This document shows, in pieces, positions 21,525 through 34,600 of a DNA stretch of 64,000 nt (its first letter is position 1; every line of letters starts with the position of its first letter). The position numbers and the translations under genes are program-made. Source of the stretch: Pohlia nutans (Eukaryota; Streptophyta; Bryopsida; Bryales; Mniaceae); assembly GCA_022496805.1 (NCBI GenBank), contig CM040090.1, positions 14,812,001 to 14,876,000 of the forward strand, read 5' to 3'. The notes under the pieces are model-generated. The model did not search any database and was not told the origin of the DNA. It was given only the letters and a program-made list of their open reading frames with translations.

Positions 21525-21865
21525 AGACTTTGGCGGCCATTTTGACATAGTAAAATAACTTTTTTCAAAAATCTTTAGACTAATAAAAGTTGAGTAATCA
21601 AGTTAGGTTTCATCTCCAAAAATCCGTTTGTGATTTTGAGCCTCCATTCAAAAGTTATAGACAAAATTCAGAGAGGGTGTTTGAAAATATCAAAGAAAAT
21701 ATTCCTTACTACCCCACTTTGAACTTTGTCTATAACTTTTGAATGGAGGCTCAAAATCACAAACGGGTTTTTGGAGATGAAACTTTACTTGATTTCCCAA
21801 CTTTTTTTAGTCTAACGATTTTTGAAAAAAGTTATTTTACTATGACGAAATGGCCGCCAAAGTCT
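21525..21865. repeat. 341-bp foldback, 143-bp arms
   Basis: Left arm begins AGACTTTGGCGGCCA and the right arm ends TGGCCGCCAAAGTCT. The arms are nearly perfect reverse complements for about 143 bp, through TAGTAAAATAACTTTTTTCA, CATCTCCAAAAA and TGGAGGCTCAAAATCACAAA, with a loop near 54 bp. Lies inside the CACTA-type element. A transcript would form a long double-stranded RNA. Confidence 0.85.
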
Positions 21866-21869
21866 CCCG

Positions 21870-21872
<3 letters not shown>

Positions 21873-21907
<35 letters not shown>
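21873..21907. repeat. T35 homopolymer
   Basis: Thirty-five consecutive T immediately after the foldback. It could be a poly(A) tail of a minus-strand retroposon or an expanded run; no AATAAA signal is seen at the expected place. Confidence 0.7.
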
Positions 21908-21911
<4 letters not shown>

Positions 21912-21935
21912 AAAATAAAATTGTGAATGAATAAG

Positions 21936-21965
21936 TTAACCCCTAAATGACAGAGGGGGTAAGGG
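21936..21965. mobile_element. solo TTAA-type left end
   Basis: TTAACCCCTAAATGACAGAGG matches the left ends of the CCCCTAAA group. A right-type end TTTAGGGGTTAA lies at 23450-23461, but the CACTA right end falls between them, so pairing them is doubtful. Confidence 0.45.
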
Positions 21966-22589
21966 GGCAAGTGTCAGCTAAGGGTATCAGTTTTTGGACA
22001 CACTAATTAGGTTATTTTTGTTTAAAACCTCCAAAATTTGTCTAATTTGTTCATTTTGATCAAGTAAAAAGACCCTACAATGGAAAATAAGAAATCACGC
22101 ACCTCAATAGAATCAAATTCTATATGCCTATAGAGTTTTTTTTTTAAATTTAAATTTTTTGGATCCATTTGTAGATGAGGAAAAAACTTCCGAATTTTGG
22201 GATTTGCAAGCATTACATTGCACAATTAATTTATTTTTATAATAATAAAATAAATTATTTTGTAGTCTACACAATTAGATGTAGGTCATATTCAAAAATA
22301 ATATTAAAATAAAATTCAAAATTCAAAGTACATAGAACTTTAACCATGGTGTTTAAATGTTGCCCAAATGAAGGTGTTTTAAATGTTTTAAATGTGTTGA
22401 AAGTAATAATTGTGTGCTTTGCTGCCTTTCAACTTTGGTAGTTATGTTCACAATCTTGTTAGAGATTTTGTAAAGAACTTAAAACCAGTTAGATCTATTT
22501 GTCATGGATGCCCAAAATTGCCCAAAAGTATAAAAAATCACCTTTTGAAAAGTAGAGTCCATAAATTGCAAAAGATTCCATAGTATTCC

Positions 22590-22695
22590 AATAGATTCTA
22601 GAATGTCCCAAAAAGATTCCAAAAATTTACAAAAAGATTCCAAAAGATTCCAAAAGATTCCAAAAAATCCAAAAAAAATCCAAAAAATTTCAATA
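22590..22695. repeat. GATTCCAAAA microsatellite
   Basis: Repeated AAAGATTCCAAAA units, then CCAAAAAATCC, within the CACTA-type element. Confidence 0.7.
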
Positions 22696-23459
22696 TCTGC
22701 TGAAAATTTGTTGATTTGGTCATCACACTATTTAAATCAACAAGAATTAGGTAGTAAACTGTTGATTTTTACAAAAAGTTTAAAAATTAGTGAAATTGGT
22801 CATTGCAGTGCCCTAAACAACACAAATCAGTTGATTTTTTGTTGATTTGGTCATGAATTTCTACTAGTACAGAAATCAACAGAAATGCGGCGGTAGTTTT
22901 AACAAACTCAACAGAAAAATCAAAAATCTGTTGAAATGGTCGATGCAGTGCAGGAACCAACAGAATTGTGTTGGTTTTTTGTTGGTTTGGACTGCATTTT
23001 CTAGTAGTGTTCTCAAAACATAATTTGTAGGGCCGCACGGAGAATGATTTTAGAGAAGAAGAGGTTTTGAACTTTTTTGCTTAAAAAAATATTTTCGTTT
23101 TTTAAATTATGTCACATATAATGAGTATTGATGTAAGTGATTCTGTTCTATAAACAAGATTGTCCCCAAGTGGTCCAATCCCTCAATATTTAACGGGTAA
23201 GCTATTAAATTTCAGAATATACAATCAACTACGCTACTCTTTATTATATACATAACATATTCTCTAAACACAACGATCAAATAAATTAACTAGGGCTTTG
23301 ATGCAATGAGTGTTATACATAGTATTTTGGCCTAGGTCCCTTTCATTTTGTGAGGGATAGAAAACACTATGCTTTCAAAATAAGCATTAGTGCTGTAATA
23401 GAGGCTAGTAGAGTATCTAATAAGGCTACAATGGTGGTAAAAACTTGATTTTAGGGGTT

Positions 23460-24330
23460 AACACAGGGGTGTCTTGTACGTGTGTTTGTCGTAGGCCAGA
23501 GCGTCAGTCGACTCGCTTAGACTTCTCTCCTCCCTCTTGCGCAGTGAGCTTCTATTTTGACGCTGGCTCTGCATCATTTTTTGGGCAATCAGGAGGCGAG
23601 CAAGCGCGTGGTGTTCTCGTGCTGCATCATGGTAAGTTGCGGGTGGATTTCGTGCCGTGGTGAACGGAACTAGAAATTAAACCACACGTGACCTTGAAGA
23701 AATTAAATTACGGTAAAGGGGATATGTCGTTTGCCTCCGGCGCTTCCCGCAATCGTTTTGGGTATATTTTCAGTTGGTTTGCTTCTCATGGATTTGTTTG
23801 AATTAGCGAATCTAGGATCGCTACGAAGACCTTAGATCGTCTATTTTTTTCGAATTGGTCGAGTAGTTGTGGACTTCGTGAAACCCTTAGTTTTAGGGTT
23901 TCGTGGATCTCGTTTAGATCAAAGAGTTCGAAACCTCTTTTGAGAGATTCTTGAATTGGCTTCTGTCAGTATAATCCATTTCGATTCGAAACAGTCGCAA
24001 GATGATGGAATTAGTGTTCCACTTTAGAGAACATCCTGCCATTTTGCTAACTCTTCCAAAAAATACTCGTCTTCCTTACAGCTTACGGTAGCTGAGTTAC
24101 AAAAACGTAAGGCTTTAATACTGAACAAATCCATGGAGTTAAAGTATGCAGTAAACTATCCTAAAGCTGCACACTGGTGAAAGTGCGTACAATGAAATTT
24201 TGGGTCATGTACTGTACTTACACGACAACTTGTCGCTTTTCTAGGGTTGGGGTTGGGGTTTTGGTAGTGGCTGCCTCTATGGGAAGAGTCTAACTTTGTA
24301 TTTCAATTAATACCCGCACTACTTGCTGCA
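23460..24330 (+). other. possible orphan 5' gene end
   Basis: A less AT-rich stretch with the style of a plant leader and first intron: a CATCATG followed by the strong donor GTAAGTTG at 23631, then T-rich sequence and TTAGGGTTTCG (telo-box-like) near 23890-23905. No downstream coding exon was recognised before AT-rich repeats resume. It may be a truncated gene fragment; the call is weak. Confidence 0.2.
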
Positions 24331-24689
24331 TTTGATGTTGCAATGCATGATGAGCTGTTGTAGTTTCCTTCAAATTTAGTCACATTTGTCTTCCCTCAAG
24401 TTCTTGCGATTTTTTTGTGTTGTTGTTGCTCTCCCTTGCTTTTATTTGGTTGTTGCACTCCTGGTTTCTTAAACAAGATGATCTTCTTTTGTTGCTGTGA
24501 GGAACACTTTATAGGAGAAGCTCTGTTTACTAGGTACATGGGTAAAGAAGGAGACGAGAAGTATGGGTTGTCTAGCAACTGCAGAATGAGGTTTTATAAT
24601 GAATCGAAGTCCATAAACAAATTTACACCTATGTGTATCTTAACACCTCCGTACTTATTGATATACAATTTTTTTCAAATGTAGAGAAT

Positions 24690-27260
24690 ATCAAATATTA
24701 CAAAATCTATTAAAACACAAGTCTTAGTCTAGTGACGTCAAAAAACTTTGAGGGTAACATTGAAATTTATAAATTATGAAACGGTATTCCTCACATTGTA
24801 ACCCCACGACTCTTAAGTAATGTATATGTTTGTTAACTTTAAACTTTAAAATTAATAGAATGCTCTTGTAACTTTAGAGTAAAAATATTAAATTGTATTA
24901 TGATTGCCGAGCTAATTGCATAATTAGATTTACAATCATCAAAATTGAGAATTATTAAAAAAATGTAGGTTTATACAACCACAAGTATATGACTAGAAAC
25001 ATACAACTCACACTAATTTATGATGACTATTTCCAGTCTTTAAGAACTATTTTAAAACTAGTTTGAGTTTGTCTATTTGTAATTGTAGAATCTCATATTT
25101 GTTCTTGTGGATAGGTCATATAAAAAGAAATATAAATAAAAAAGAGTTTTAATCATGTAATAACTTTATTAACATTAAATGTAAAATCCAAAACCTTGTA
25201 TCATAAAATATTAAATTGTTGACAGCTTGTCTAATATGAATCCGTTTAAACACGTTGAACTATTTAGTTTTGGCCTCTTTTACATACTACATAACATTTA
25301 GTTTTTACTCATTATCTCTACTTTATATACAAAAATAAAGTGTACTACATCCTTGGGATTGAAGAAATTGTATTGCTCTAAATTATTGAAAATTGTTTAG
25401 ATGCGCTATCAACAGATGAAATATTGATTGTAAAAACTTCATCATTTCATAACTCATGCATATAGTGTCCAATTAACAATTGTAAAACCATTATAGCATT
25501 GTCATTTCAGCATTTAAACCATGGTAAATTTTAAGTCATCAAAACATATCAAGTAGAAAAGTTAGTTTTAAAGGCAACACATTCAAGTTGACATATTTTT
25601 CTAGAATATTTTAGAATGTTTTCGTGCAGCACTATAAAATTTGCAAGCATTTAAAATGAAAAGGAGGTGACATCTAGGCTAGTAGGTCATATAAAAATTA
25701 GAAAATAAAATTCAAAAAGTGATAACGTGACTTTGTAATCCTAAACTTTAAACCCTACTTTGTACTTTAGCCAAAAAATCAAACTAAAATTTCTCAATTG
25801 GAGAGGTCACACAATTGGAATTAAAGATTCCAAAATGAGGGGTAAGAGCGTTCTATGTTCAATCCAAAAAAGAGAGTTTCTTAAATAAACACTTGTAATC
25901 CTAAATCCTAAAAATCTTATGATATAAATTCTAAACTATGAAACTTTAAATCTTAAAAAAATTTAAAATATGATGGATGGTCTTTTAATCCCATATCTTA
26001 AAAATCTTAAACATGCTAAAAAAAACTAATTAGAAGTTTAGTGTGAACTTGGTTATAGAAAACTAGCATAGAAATAAATTTATTGTTATCCAGTATGAAA
26101 CCAAATAAATGAATTTAGTTTGTTTCACACTATATTGCTGCCGAGATATTCTTCAATGAATTTATTGTGAGATTTATATATGTCCATACAATTTAGAAAG
26201 TGACAGAAATTGAAAAATAAGTCAAGTAGAATCAACAAAGTTTATAAGAAATAAGCTATAAGCAAATTAAATTTATTTTACTATGCATTTTTTATTTTAA
26301 GGATTCTTCGATATCATTGTGAACTTTAAGAGTATTTAAAAGAAACAATTAAAATGAAAATACTTAAGGTCATCAAACTTAAACACTATTTATGATTTTT
26401 TTTTGGCATTCATTTTTCATTGATTTATATATCAAAAAATATTGATGACAAATTTTAAAACTTTGATTGCACAAAAAAGTTTTAAAAAGTTTAATTATCA
26501 AATAGATGAATGAAAAACAAATGAAAATATGCATTAAGAAATGAAGTTCTTTTCGTTTTTGGTAAGTTAATTTCAACATGGTTGATTAAAAAAAAATCAC
26601 GTTGTTGATTGTGCATGCAAAGCCAAAAGCCACTATTATGAAGGAATACATATGCGTTATTTTGAAGCAAATAAGTTGGTCTTTATTGGAATCTATTAAA
26701 ATACACTTGATGATCCAAAATTTTCATTCTTGTTGTTGCTTACAATACCATGCAAAAAATCAATTATAGAAATCACAACAATAATCCTATTGTACCGGTA
26801 ATGGTACCATATAGATCCATCCTATTCGCGAACAATAATAAATGATTGTTTTATTTTAAGATTTGTTTCAAAAATAAAGTTATCCTAAAAAAGAAATTGT
26901 GTTTGAATAAGACATCGCATGAGTTTGAAGAAATCTCTTTCACACTTTATAACTATCTAGAGTGAACAAATAAAAGCATGTTAAAACAAAACACACGGAT
27001 GGGCCTTTGAGGTAGCACCATTTGTAAAAGTCTTTGGCTACTACATGATCACAAAAAAAACTAGTGTTTTTATTCTTGATTGATTTATGATTAAATTACT
27101 TTACAAAATAATATGCCAAAAAATAAACCATTCAAATGAAACTAAAAAACAATGCCAAAAGGGATGTAAGCAAAAATAATATTGCCACATATTAGATAAA
27201 TGAACGTGGCTTTAAATGAATAAATTACAATTTAGCCATAATATTGAGAGTGTCTACTTG
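24690..27260. other. no gene recognised, strongly AT-rich
   Basis: About 2.5 kb of AT-rich sequence without supported frames. A remnant of the array tail (ACTATCTAGAGTGAACAAATA) occurs near 26950. Nothing else is recognised. Confidence 0.4.
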
Positions 27261-27264
27261 CAAA

Positions 27265-27345
27265 AGGGGGAATAGTTCAATGGTTCTTTGTGCGGTAGGC
27301 ATTGTACTATAGACAGGTCGAACATCGTGTGGAACTAATTCCCAA
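27265..27345 (+). mobile_element. tRNA-like unit (SINE head or tRNA remnant)
   Basis: GGGGGAATAGTTCAATGG carries an A-box-like TAGTTCAATGG (27273-27283), and a B-box-like AGGTCGAACATC follows at 27315-27326. The ends GGGAATAGTTC and GGAACTAATTCCC pair as an acceptor-like stem. The cloverleaf is imperfect, so it is a pseudo-tRNA or SINE head. Confidence 0.4.
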
Positions 27346-27499
27346 AACACACACTATTTTGCCAAAATTTTAAATTAGTGATAGCTGAATTTTTTTGACT
27401 GAATGCCTAAAATCTTCATATCAACGCTATTTTTACATCATAATGATATTCACCTTCACAGGCACTATAAACCCCCTCATCACTTTATTATGACAGACT

Positions 27500-27920
27500 T
27501 GCAATGCCCAAAAAGACCGAATTGATACCCGGACACATCAGGATAGATTGCGACTTGCACCGCCTAAAAAGAAAACCACACGCTGGTACCGGGATGAGAC
27601 CTGGACGCATCCCGTTGGTACCGACGGGTACCGGGGCTGACACCCGGATCCATAACGTGTGCAGCCTCGAAAAGAAACACGGACGTCTGGTGCCCGGGTT
27701 GACGCCCGGATATATCAGGGTATGTGGCAAAAGAGAACGAAGAGCTCGCCAAAAAAGAAAACCACACGCTGGTACCGGGATGAGACCCGGACGCACACCG
27801 ACGGGTACCGGGCTGACATCCGTAGAGCGTGACGTGTGCAGCCTCGAAAAGGAACATGGTCGTCTGGTGCCTGGGTTGACGCCCGGATACATCAGGGTAT
27901 GAGGCAAAAGAGAATGAAGA
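27500..27920. repeat. GC-rich tandem duplication upstream of KCBP
   Basis: Two units, about 27556-27752 and 27757-27920, share AAAACCACACGCTGGTACCG, GGGATGAGACCCGGACGCA, GTGTGCAGCCTCGAAAAG and GGTTGACGCCCGGATA. A partial third copy precedes them. The units contain short palindromes around GGTACC and CCGGG. Both strands stay open for about 130 codons purely because of composition. Position 0.7-1.1 kb upstream of KCBP makes a regulatory role possible but unproven. Confidence 0.6.
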
Positions 27921-28029
27921 GCGCAATGAGGGAGGGAGCAGATTAGGGAAGAAAAGTCTGATGTTTTTCAGGTGAAGTTACAAAGTTTTTTTTTCTTTTT
28001 TTTCGGGTTTGGTTTTGGTTTTTGGGTTT

Positions 28030-28130
28030 GCGAGTGATAAGAGAGAGAGAGAGTCATAGAGGGAGAGTGCCGGGCGGGCCTTGGAAGAAGAAGAAGAAGA
28101 AGGAATAGAAGACGAAGAAGAAGAAGCTCT
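28030..28130. repeat. GA and GAA microsatellites in KCBP upstream region
   Basis: GAGAGAGAGAGAG near 28040 and (GAA)n at 28084-28127. Such purine-rich tracts are common in plant promoters and leaders. Confidence 0.6.
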
Positions 28131-28480
28131 GCCTGCAAACAATCATCTCGCCAGAGCAGCAGAACATCGATTCTTGACGTTGCCTGCTGCGCTCTGAGTG
28201 TCCCGGCATGTGCAATCATCCACCTGCTGCTCTGGATGTGCATCCTGTGACCGTGTGAAGGCTGGCTTTCGGAAAGATTGGCTTGCGTCGGGAGAGACGG
28301 GCGGGAGAGACATAGGGTTTTGATTGGGACAACATGAGTTTAGGGCGGAGGTCAGTCTTGCTGCGCTCATGAGGAGGTAAATCGTGTGCGTGTGTGACTT
28401 TTTCTTCTTCCGTGGCGTGTTAGGGTTTGGAGTGAATCTGCAATTGCAGCTGAACGTGCGGTGGTGCGGGGATGTGAAGG

Positions 28481-28488
28481 TATAAATG
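28481..28488 (+). promoter_or_regulatory. putative TATA box of KCBP
   Basis: TATAAATG lies 123 bp upstream of the chosen ATG (28604) in an otherwise GC-moderate leader, which suits a TATA box with a leader near 90 bp. The transcription start is not known. Confidence 0.35.
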
Positions 28489-28603
28489 GAGAGTCTGGAA
28501 GATGAACCAGGGCAGCTTGCGAAAATGCATGCGTGGCGGGGAATACCAGGGTGAGGAGATTCAAATTGCGTAGGGTGAGCGAGGTGGAATTACACTACAC
28601 GCG

Positions 28604-31600
28604 ATGGCGTCGGATGGGACGAGTTCAACAGGCCAGTATGGTGGCCGAAAATACTCGCATTCCAATAACACCACGCCTGTGCGCCTTCGCGTTTCGGCCT
28701 CCATTATGAATTGCGACGATCAAGATGGCGATGGCGATTATACCGGCTCGTAAGTTGTCGATTTATCAACACAGAAAATAACACACCACACTCTCTGTAT
28801 TGCGCTCCCTCAAGAATTTAAAATCTTTTGAAAAGAGAGGACTTCATGTTTTCTATGGAGTCCTTTAACAGTATCACGGTAGTTTTTCCATGAAGAAGAG
28901 CAGTTTTATGCACCTGTCTGGCTGGCTTCAGGCAAAGCTTTCTCCGCATTGCAGTGAATTTTAAATTTCTTTCGATGCTCTCCTGAGCATGACTTTTGGT
29001 TCGATGTGCTGCAATGCGGAAGGTTAATGTAGAGAATTTATAACTGGAGTGTATTTCCATCCGTTGGTTGAAGGAACTCCATTTATTATTTGTTGATGTC
29101 GTTGTGAATTCGACCGGCTTATGCGTGCAGGAGACCGCAGAGTCGCGGGAGCTCACAGGCTGGAGAAAGCGTTCAGAATCAAAATGAGGGCAGTGAAAGT
29201 GGGAATGCCGCCAACGGGGGGTCAGTGTTTCATTTAATTCCGACTCTTGTGCTTGGAATTCTCAGGGTTTTGTTGTATTCCTTCACTCGTTTTCTTTTTT
29301 CTGGACTGGAGGAAGTTCGGTTTTCATCTGTAAGATTGTATTATCTCCCAGATAGCGTTTAATAGACATAACCCTCCTCAGCACTAGAATGTTTTGAAAC
29401 CTCAACGGACATGACAATGTGAAGGCTTTGTGAAATGGTGATAACGATTTTCTTTCGAGCTGGTGACCAAACTGTGCTGTATGACTGCAGATTGTCAGCC
29501 TCCGTGTCCTCAGACCTGGCAGCGTCTGGGCCAGTTCTGGAAAAATATCAGGTACGTCTGGTTAGGCTTGTATTGTCTTCACTTTATTAAGGACATCTTC
29601 TTATGATATGATGGTACTTTGAAAGGTGTATTTGCCATTCTTTCGGTATATGAGAATGTATCGGTTTGCCGTTTTCAGTTTGTAGTTTTTTCTTTGTGTG
29701 GAACATGGGAACTCTAATCTTGCCTGCTCGTTTACATTTTGAAGCATTTTTGTCAACTATCTTTGGCATGTAAAAACGTGTGTGCTAAAGATGAATTCGT
29801 TGAACTTGGGTGCAGGTTGAAGCGTTTTTGAAGTCCATGCAAAGAATCATTCAGACCGGTGGAAGACGATCTTTTTTTGGCAAGAGGTTGTCCGTTACTG
29901 GTCGAGAAAGGTTCACGCTGGAAGACATGCTATCATATCAGAGAGTAAGCAACTCTGTCAGATATGTGTTGGGGATAGTCTCATCAACAATGGCTTCTCT
30001 ATTCCATGTACTTCTATCTCATTTCTTCATCCTAAAGCTGTTTGAAATGCACAGATGAAGATCCGTTTTCAGGATATTGATGTGATTGTCACCCAGCCTT
30101 GAGATGTTTCTAAATCATGCATTTAGGCTGCACAGTTTTCGTGATCGTGTTCTTAAAATGGACTATATATTACATGTGCTTTCATGTGATAAGCTAGACC
30201 TGTGTCTGAAAGCAAGTTTGGGCGACGTGGCAGGACCCAATACCTACTTCGTTGCTGCGATTGAATTCTGATTCAATGACCCGGGCAGTGAAGCTGTTTC
30301 AGGTATGCTGACTTTTTCTTGCACTGATGGTTTCTTTGATTCCAAACTTAGGAAGGATGTACTGAGTTGATCAGTTGACTATTAATTAGGCCTGTATAGT
30401 TCCGATAGCGTTTGGTTGACTACTTATGGTGTTCACGCTGGTTGGCAGGTTATTCTGAAGTACACAGGAGCAGATCTAGCTCCTGGATCCCCTCTTCCCA
30501 CCGTACAAGAGCAAATCGATATGGTGTTGAAGCTGTACAACTATACTTTGAAACGAGCAGAGCTTCGCGATGAACTGTTTGCACAGCTTTCAAAACAAAC
30601 CCGCAGCAATCCAGATAGGTGAAATAATCGTACACTCATTTCAGTGAATCTGAGAAAAGTAGCTTTCTGGGAGAGTTTGTTTGCATAATTTTAGTTGTCA
30701 ACTCCTTCGGAGCTTGGACTTGGAAACAACTCCGGTTTGGAAAGAGGACACTGTCATTTGGGTGCACCTGGTTTTCAAGTGGGTCTGATGTAATTTGTAA
30801 AACCATTGTGTGTGTCAAGGGGTCTGCATGTGTTCTTACGATAGCGATTTCCCGTGTAGAGCTTTAACGATGATTTTCAGCCGACAATCAAATATTATAG
30901 GATAGTTTTGGAGATTGTTGCATTACAATCAGGTCCTCATTGTACCCATTTTGGGGGTATTCCAACAGTGGGTCACTGCGACGGGTCTATTCACTCCACA
31001 TTATACACCACTGGACTTGTTGCAATCTGTGCTGAACCACTGTGTACGTAATACTTTGACAGGCCAATGTTATTGAAGACATGGGAGCTGATGTTTCTCT
31101 GTGCTTCTGCAATGCCCCCTTCTAAGGAGTTGGGGGCACATCACTCAGAATACATGCATGAAGTAGCCAATACTCCTGGAGACCCTGAAGTTCAAGCCAT
31201 TGCTATGAATACATGGAATGCTCTCAAGCGCTCTGTGAAAGGAGGACCACGAAGGACGACTCCATCTCAAGATGAGATAGAAGCCCTTCTGGAGGGTAGA
31301 AAATTAACCACCATAGCCTACTTCTTGGACGACACGTTCGAGGAAATCACCTACGATATGACAACAACTATTGCTGATGCGGTCGAGGTAATATTTTTTT
31401 TGCCATTTTTACCGCTTGATGCCAGTGACCAGAACATAGCATGATTATTATTGAGTGCTTGTCATTGAAAAAGTGCTTGTCTCAGAAGAGTGGACTCTTG
31501 GACAGCTGCACTTGCTTTAAATATAAATTGAACTAGATCATTTACAGCATGGCTGGATATGGACTTTCATGTCAGCGTGCTCCCTGGATGAATTGGTGTT

Positions 31601-34600
31601 AATCATCATGATAGAAATTACAACACAATACCTGTAATACAATTTGCGTTCCAATTGTTTTGTTTTTGTCGTTCATTTTGATTTTTGCTTGATTTTTGAA
31701 ATACCTTACTTGCTTACAAGACGGGACTCTTCGTTTTGAAATGGATGACTTGGTAAAAGACGTTTCCGTTTTTAAGACAATGGTTGGTTTGAGTGCAGGA
31801 ATTGGCAAGTATTATTAAGTTGACTTCCTACAGCACTTTTGGTCTCTTTGAGTGCCGAAAGTCTGTAACTGGCTCGAAGTCTAGTGATTCTGGAAATGGT
31901 ATGTTTTAACTTTATACATTAACGTATTTTGGTGTGCCATGTACTCAAACACTCTTCTCTCCACATGTAGGCTCAGTTTATGCTATATAATGAAGGAGCT
32001 TTGTTATTGCATCTGTTACCTTTGTGCACTTTGAGTTTAATTTTTTCAGCAGAATACCATGTACCGATAATCAAAGTCCGTGTCAGTTTGATACTTCCAA
32101 TGGGAATATTTGACTTGCTTTGTAGATTCTTCCTCGTTTTATAGTTTTACAGGGGTAGTCTTCGCACAATAGGTGTTCTGATTGTCACTGTATCTATGCT
32201 CCTGGTTAGCAGAGGAACACATTGGGCTTGATGACAACAAGTACGTTGGAGATATCGTTGCGGAATTCAAGGCTACCAAAGAGAAAGCCAAGGGAGAGTT
32301 GCAATGTAGGTTGTTATTCAAGAAACGCCTTTTCCGGGAATCAGACGAATCTATTGTAGAGCCCATGTTTGTGCAACTGTCCTATGTGCAGGTGCAATTT
32401 CTTCTACTTCATTCTCATTGGTTTTTATAACACCGTAATGAGTTCTTTTCTTGCTTTAAATGCGTGTTTTCAGATAATCTCATTACTGAGGCATTGCCGT
32501 GATTAGAACTTTCTAAATTTTATTTTCTCCTTACTATCTTGGAGAGTTTTCTTTGCCCACTTGTGTTCATTTTCTTCCTTTCCTTAAGGCTGGCTGTGAG
32601 ACGACGTTAGAGGCATGAAAAATTGCAATTCATTTTTATTGTGAATCAGACGAGTTAACTTTCCTCTGTGTACGCAGTCACAACATGACTACATGCTTGG
32701 GAATTATCCCGTTGGCAGAGATGATGCAGCACAATTGGCAGCCCTGCAGATATTGGTCGACATTGGTCCAGTTCCAAATCCAGAAACCACCACGTATGTT
32801 GGATATTAGTTCGCCCTTTTTTTTTCCACAAATCTTTGGAGCTACTAAGTTCAGTTTTTATTGCCCGTAGTCGTTTATTTGAGGCTGCAAGTATCACCAT
32901 TCTTTCGAATCACACTAGAAATTGATGTTGCATCGCTCCCTAATTTCTTGGTATTTTAGGACAACCAGAGTGGTTAAACGATTGTTCATGTGGTTCTTGC
33001 TCCAGTATTAGTTTTGATCCCCGTAGTTTATCTAGAACATGATTGTTGAAAAGTCACTTTGTTTGATAAATGTATAATTCTGCAGGGATTGGCCAACGCT
33101 ATTTGATCGTTCTTTACCGAAGCAGATAGCTATAACTCGTGCCAGGCGGGACTGGGAACCTGACGTTCTTAACCGATATCGAACTGTGGTATGATTTCGT
33201 TGCAGGATCATCACCATTTAGCAGAGCACTCCTTTTGATGAATGTTTCCTTCCTAGGTTGTAGTTTATCTCTGACTAGCATGGGCAAGATCAGGAAAGGA
33301 ACAAATTCAGTGGTACATGGAAGGCTCTGAAGCATTTGAGTTTAAATTAATATAGACTGGTGTAAATATAACAGTGGAGGCTTTGTTCTTCTTCAGGCGC
33401 ATCTATCTAAGGACGAGGCAAGGCAACAACTGCTTCGCATTCTTCGATCACTGCCTTATGGAAATTCTGTGTTTTTTAGTGTCCTCAAGATTGAGGATCC
33501 TATAGGGTTACTGCCTGGTCGGATTATACTTGGCATCAACAAACGTGGGGTATGTTGGGACATCTTGACTTTTTTGTGTGCTGATGTTAATGTGATATCT
33601 TGATAACTTTGGAATGCTCTTTTCTTGGCTTTATGACTTGACTTAAATTTCCATATTCTTGGGTTTTTGTTACGCTGCTGGATTATGTTAAATTGGAATA
33701 TTCTTCTGTTGTTTGACGTAGGGTTATGGTCTTTGTATTTCAGGTGCATTTTTTCCGACCAGTACCCAAGGAATACTTACATTCTGCTGAGCTGCGGGAT
33801 ATAATGCAATTCGGCAGCAGTAATACAGCTGTCTTTTTCAAAATGCGGGTTGCGGGTGTGCTGCACATTTTTCAATTTGAGACCAAGCAGGTTCTACTCT
33901 TATCTGGTTCTTTATTTTATGTTTTGTGCTTTCAATCCCATGAGTTTGCTTGAAGGCTTATCGGTGGTTTGTCTTGTGAGCAGGGGGAAGACATATGCGT
34001 AGCACTTCAGACGCACATAAATGATGTCATGCTGCGGCGATACTCTAGAACTAGAAATATGCCCAATGGGCAGGTATCAAATGGAGTGGATGCAGTTGGA
34101 CCACCAAGTGTTAAACCTGCAGGTCTAGAAGTTTATGAAAAGCATGTACAAGAGATGTCAAAACTGCTGGAGGAATCACAGAGGAAAATAGATCAGGCAA
34201 GTACTGTACAGTTTAAGAAACGTTACTTTTTTTTTTCTTTCTAGTGACCTGAACAAATGACTTGATTGATGTTCATGATATTGCTAATTTTTTTTGAATG
34301 GAAGTGCAAGGAATAGGATTCAGTGGAATGATGTTTCTTGCTACTTTGTGACAGCTTTCAGAAGCAATTAGAGCAAAAGATAAAAGAGAGACACAAGTGA
34401 TGGAAGAGCTAGCAGGACTGCGGGACACTCTTCGTGCCGAGGAACAAACTCATTTTGAGGTTGTAGAGGAGCGAGAGCGGTTGACAAAGCAGCTGGCGGA
34501 GATGGATGCTACTCTACAGGTTTTAACAATGCATCAGTTCTTTTGCACTAAGGACATTGAAATGCGTTTTGGAGGTTGACGGATGCCTGGTGAAGAACCA

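Larger units (their letters stand above)
21159..23008. mobile_element. non-autonomous CACTA-type element
   Basis: Left end CACTACTAGAAAATTCAGCG; right end, in reverse complement, CACTACTAGAAAATGCAGTC. The CACTACTAGAAAA terminus is typical of plant CMC/EnSpm transposons. Subterminal regions on both sides carry short repeats (CAACAGA, CTGTTGAT, TTGGTTT). The interior holds a SINE-like unit, a 341-bp foldback, a T35 run and a solo TTAA-type end, but no transposase. The 3-bp flanks (ATT, TTC) do not match, so the two ends may not be partners. Confidence 0.55.

Noticed and set aside
21873..21907. T35 run as a Pol III or other terminator
   Set aside because: No Pol III gene reads into it from the plus strand; length suggests slippage or a retroposon tail.
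21936..23461. One 1.5-kb TTAA element from 21936 to 23461
   Set aside because: It would overlap rather than nest with the CACTA right end at about 23008, so the two TTAA ends probably belong to different insertions.
27504..27926. Protein-coding genes on either strand of the GC-rich duplication
   Set aside because: All frames are long because of repeated, stop-poor GC-rich units; no start context, domain or splice structure supports coding.
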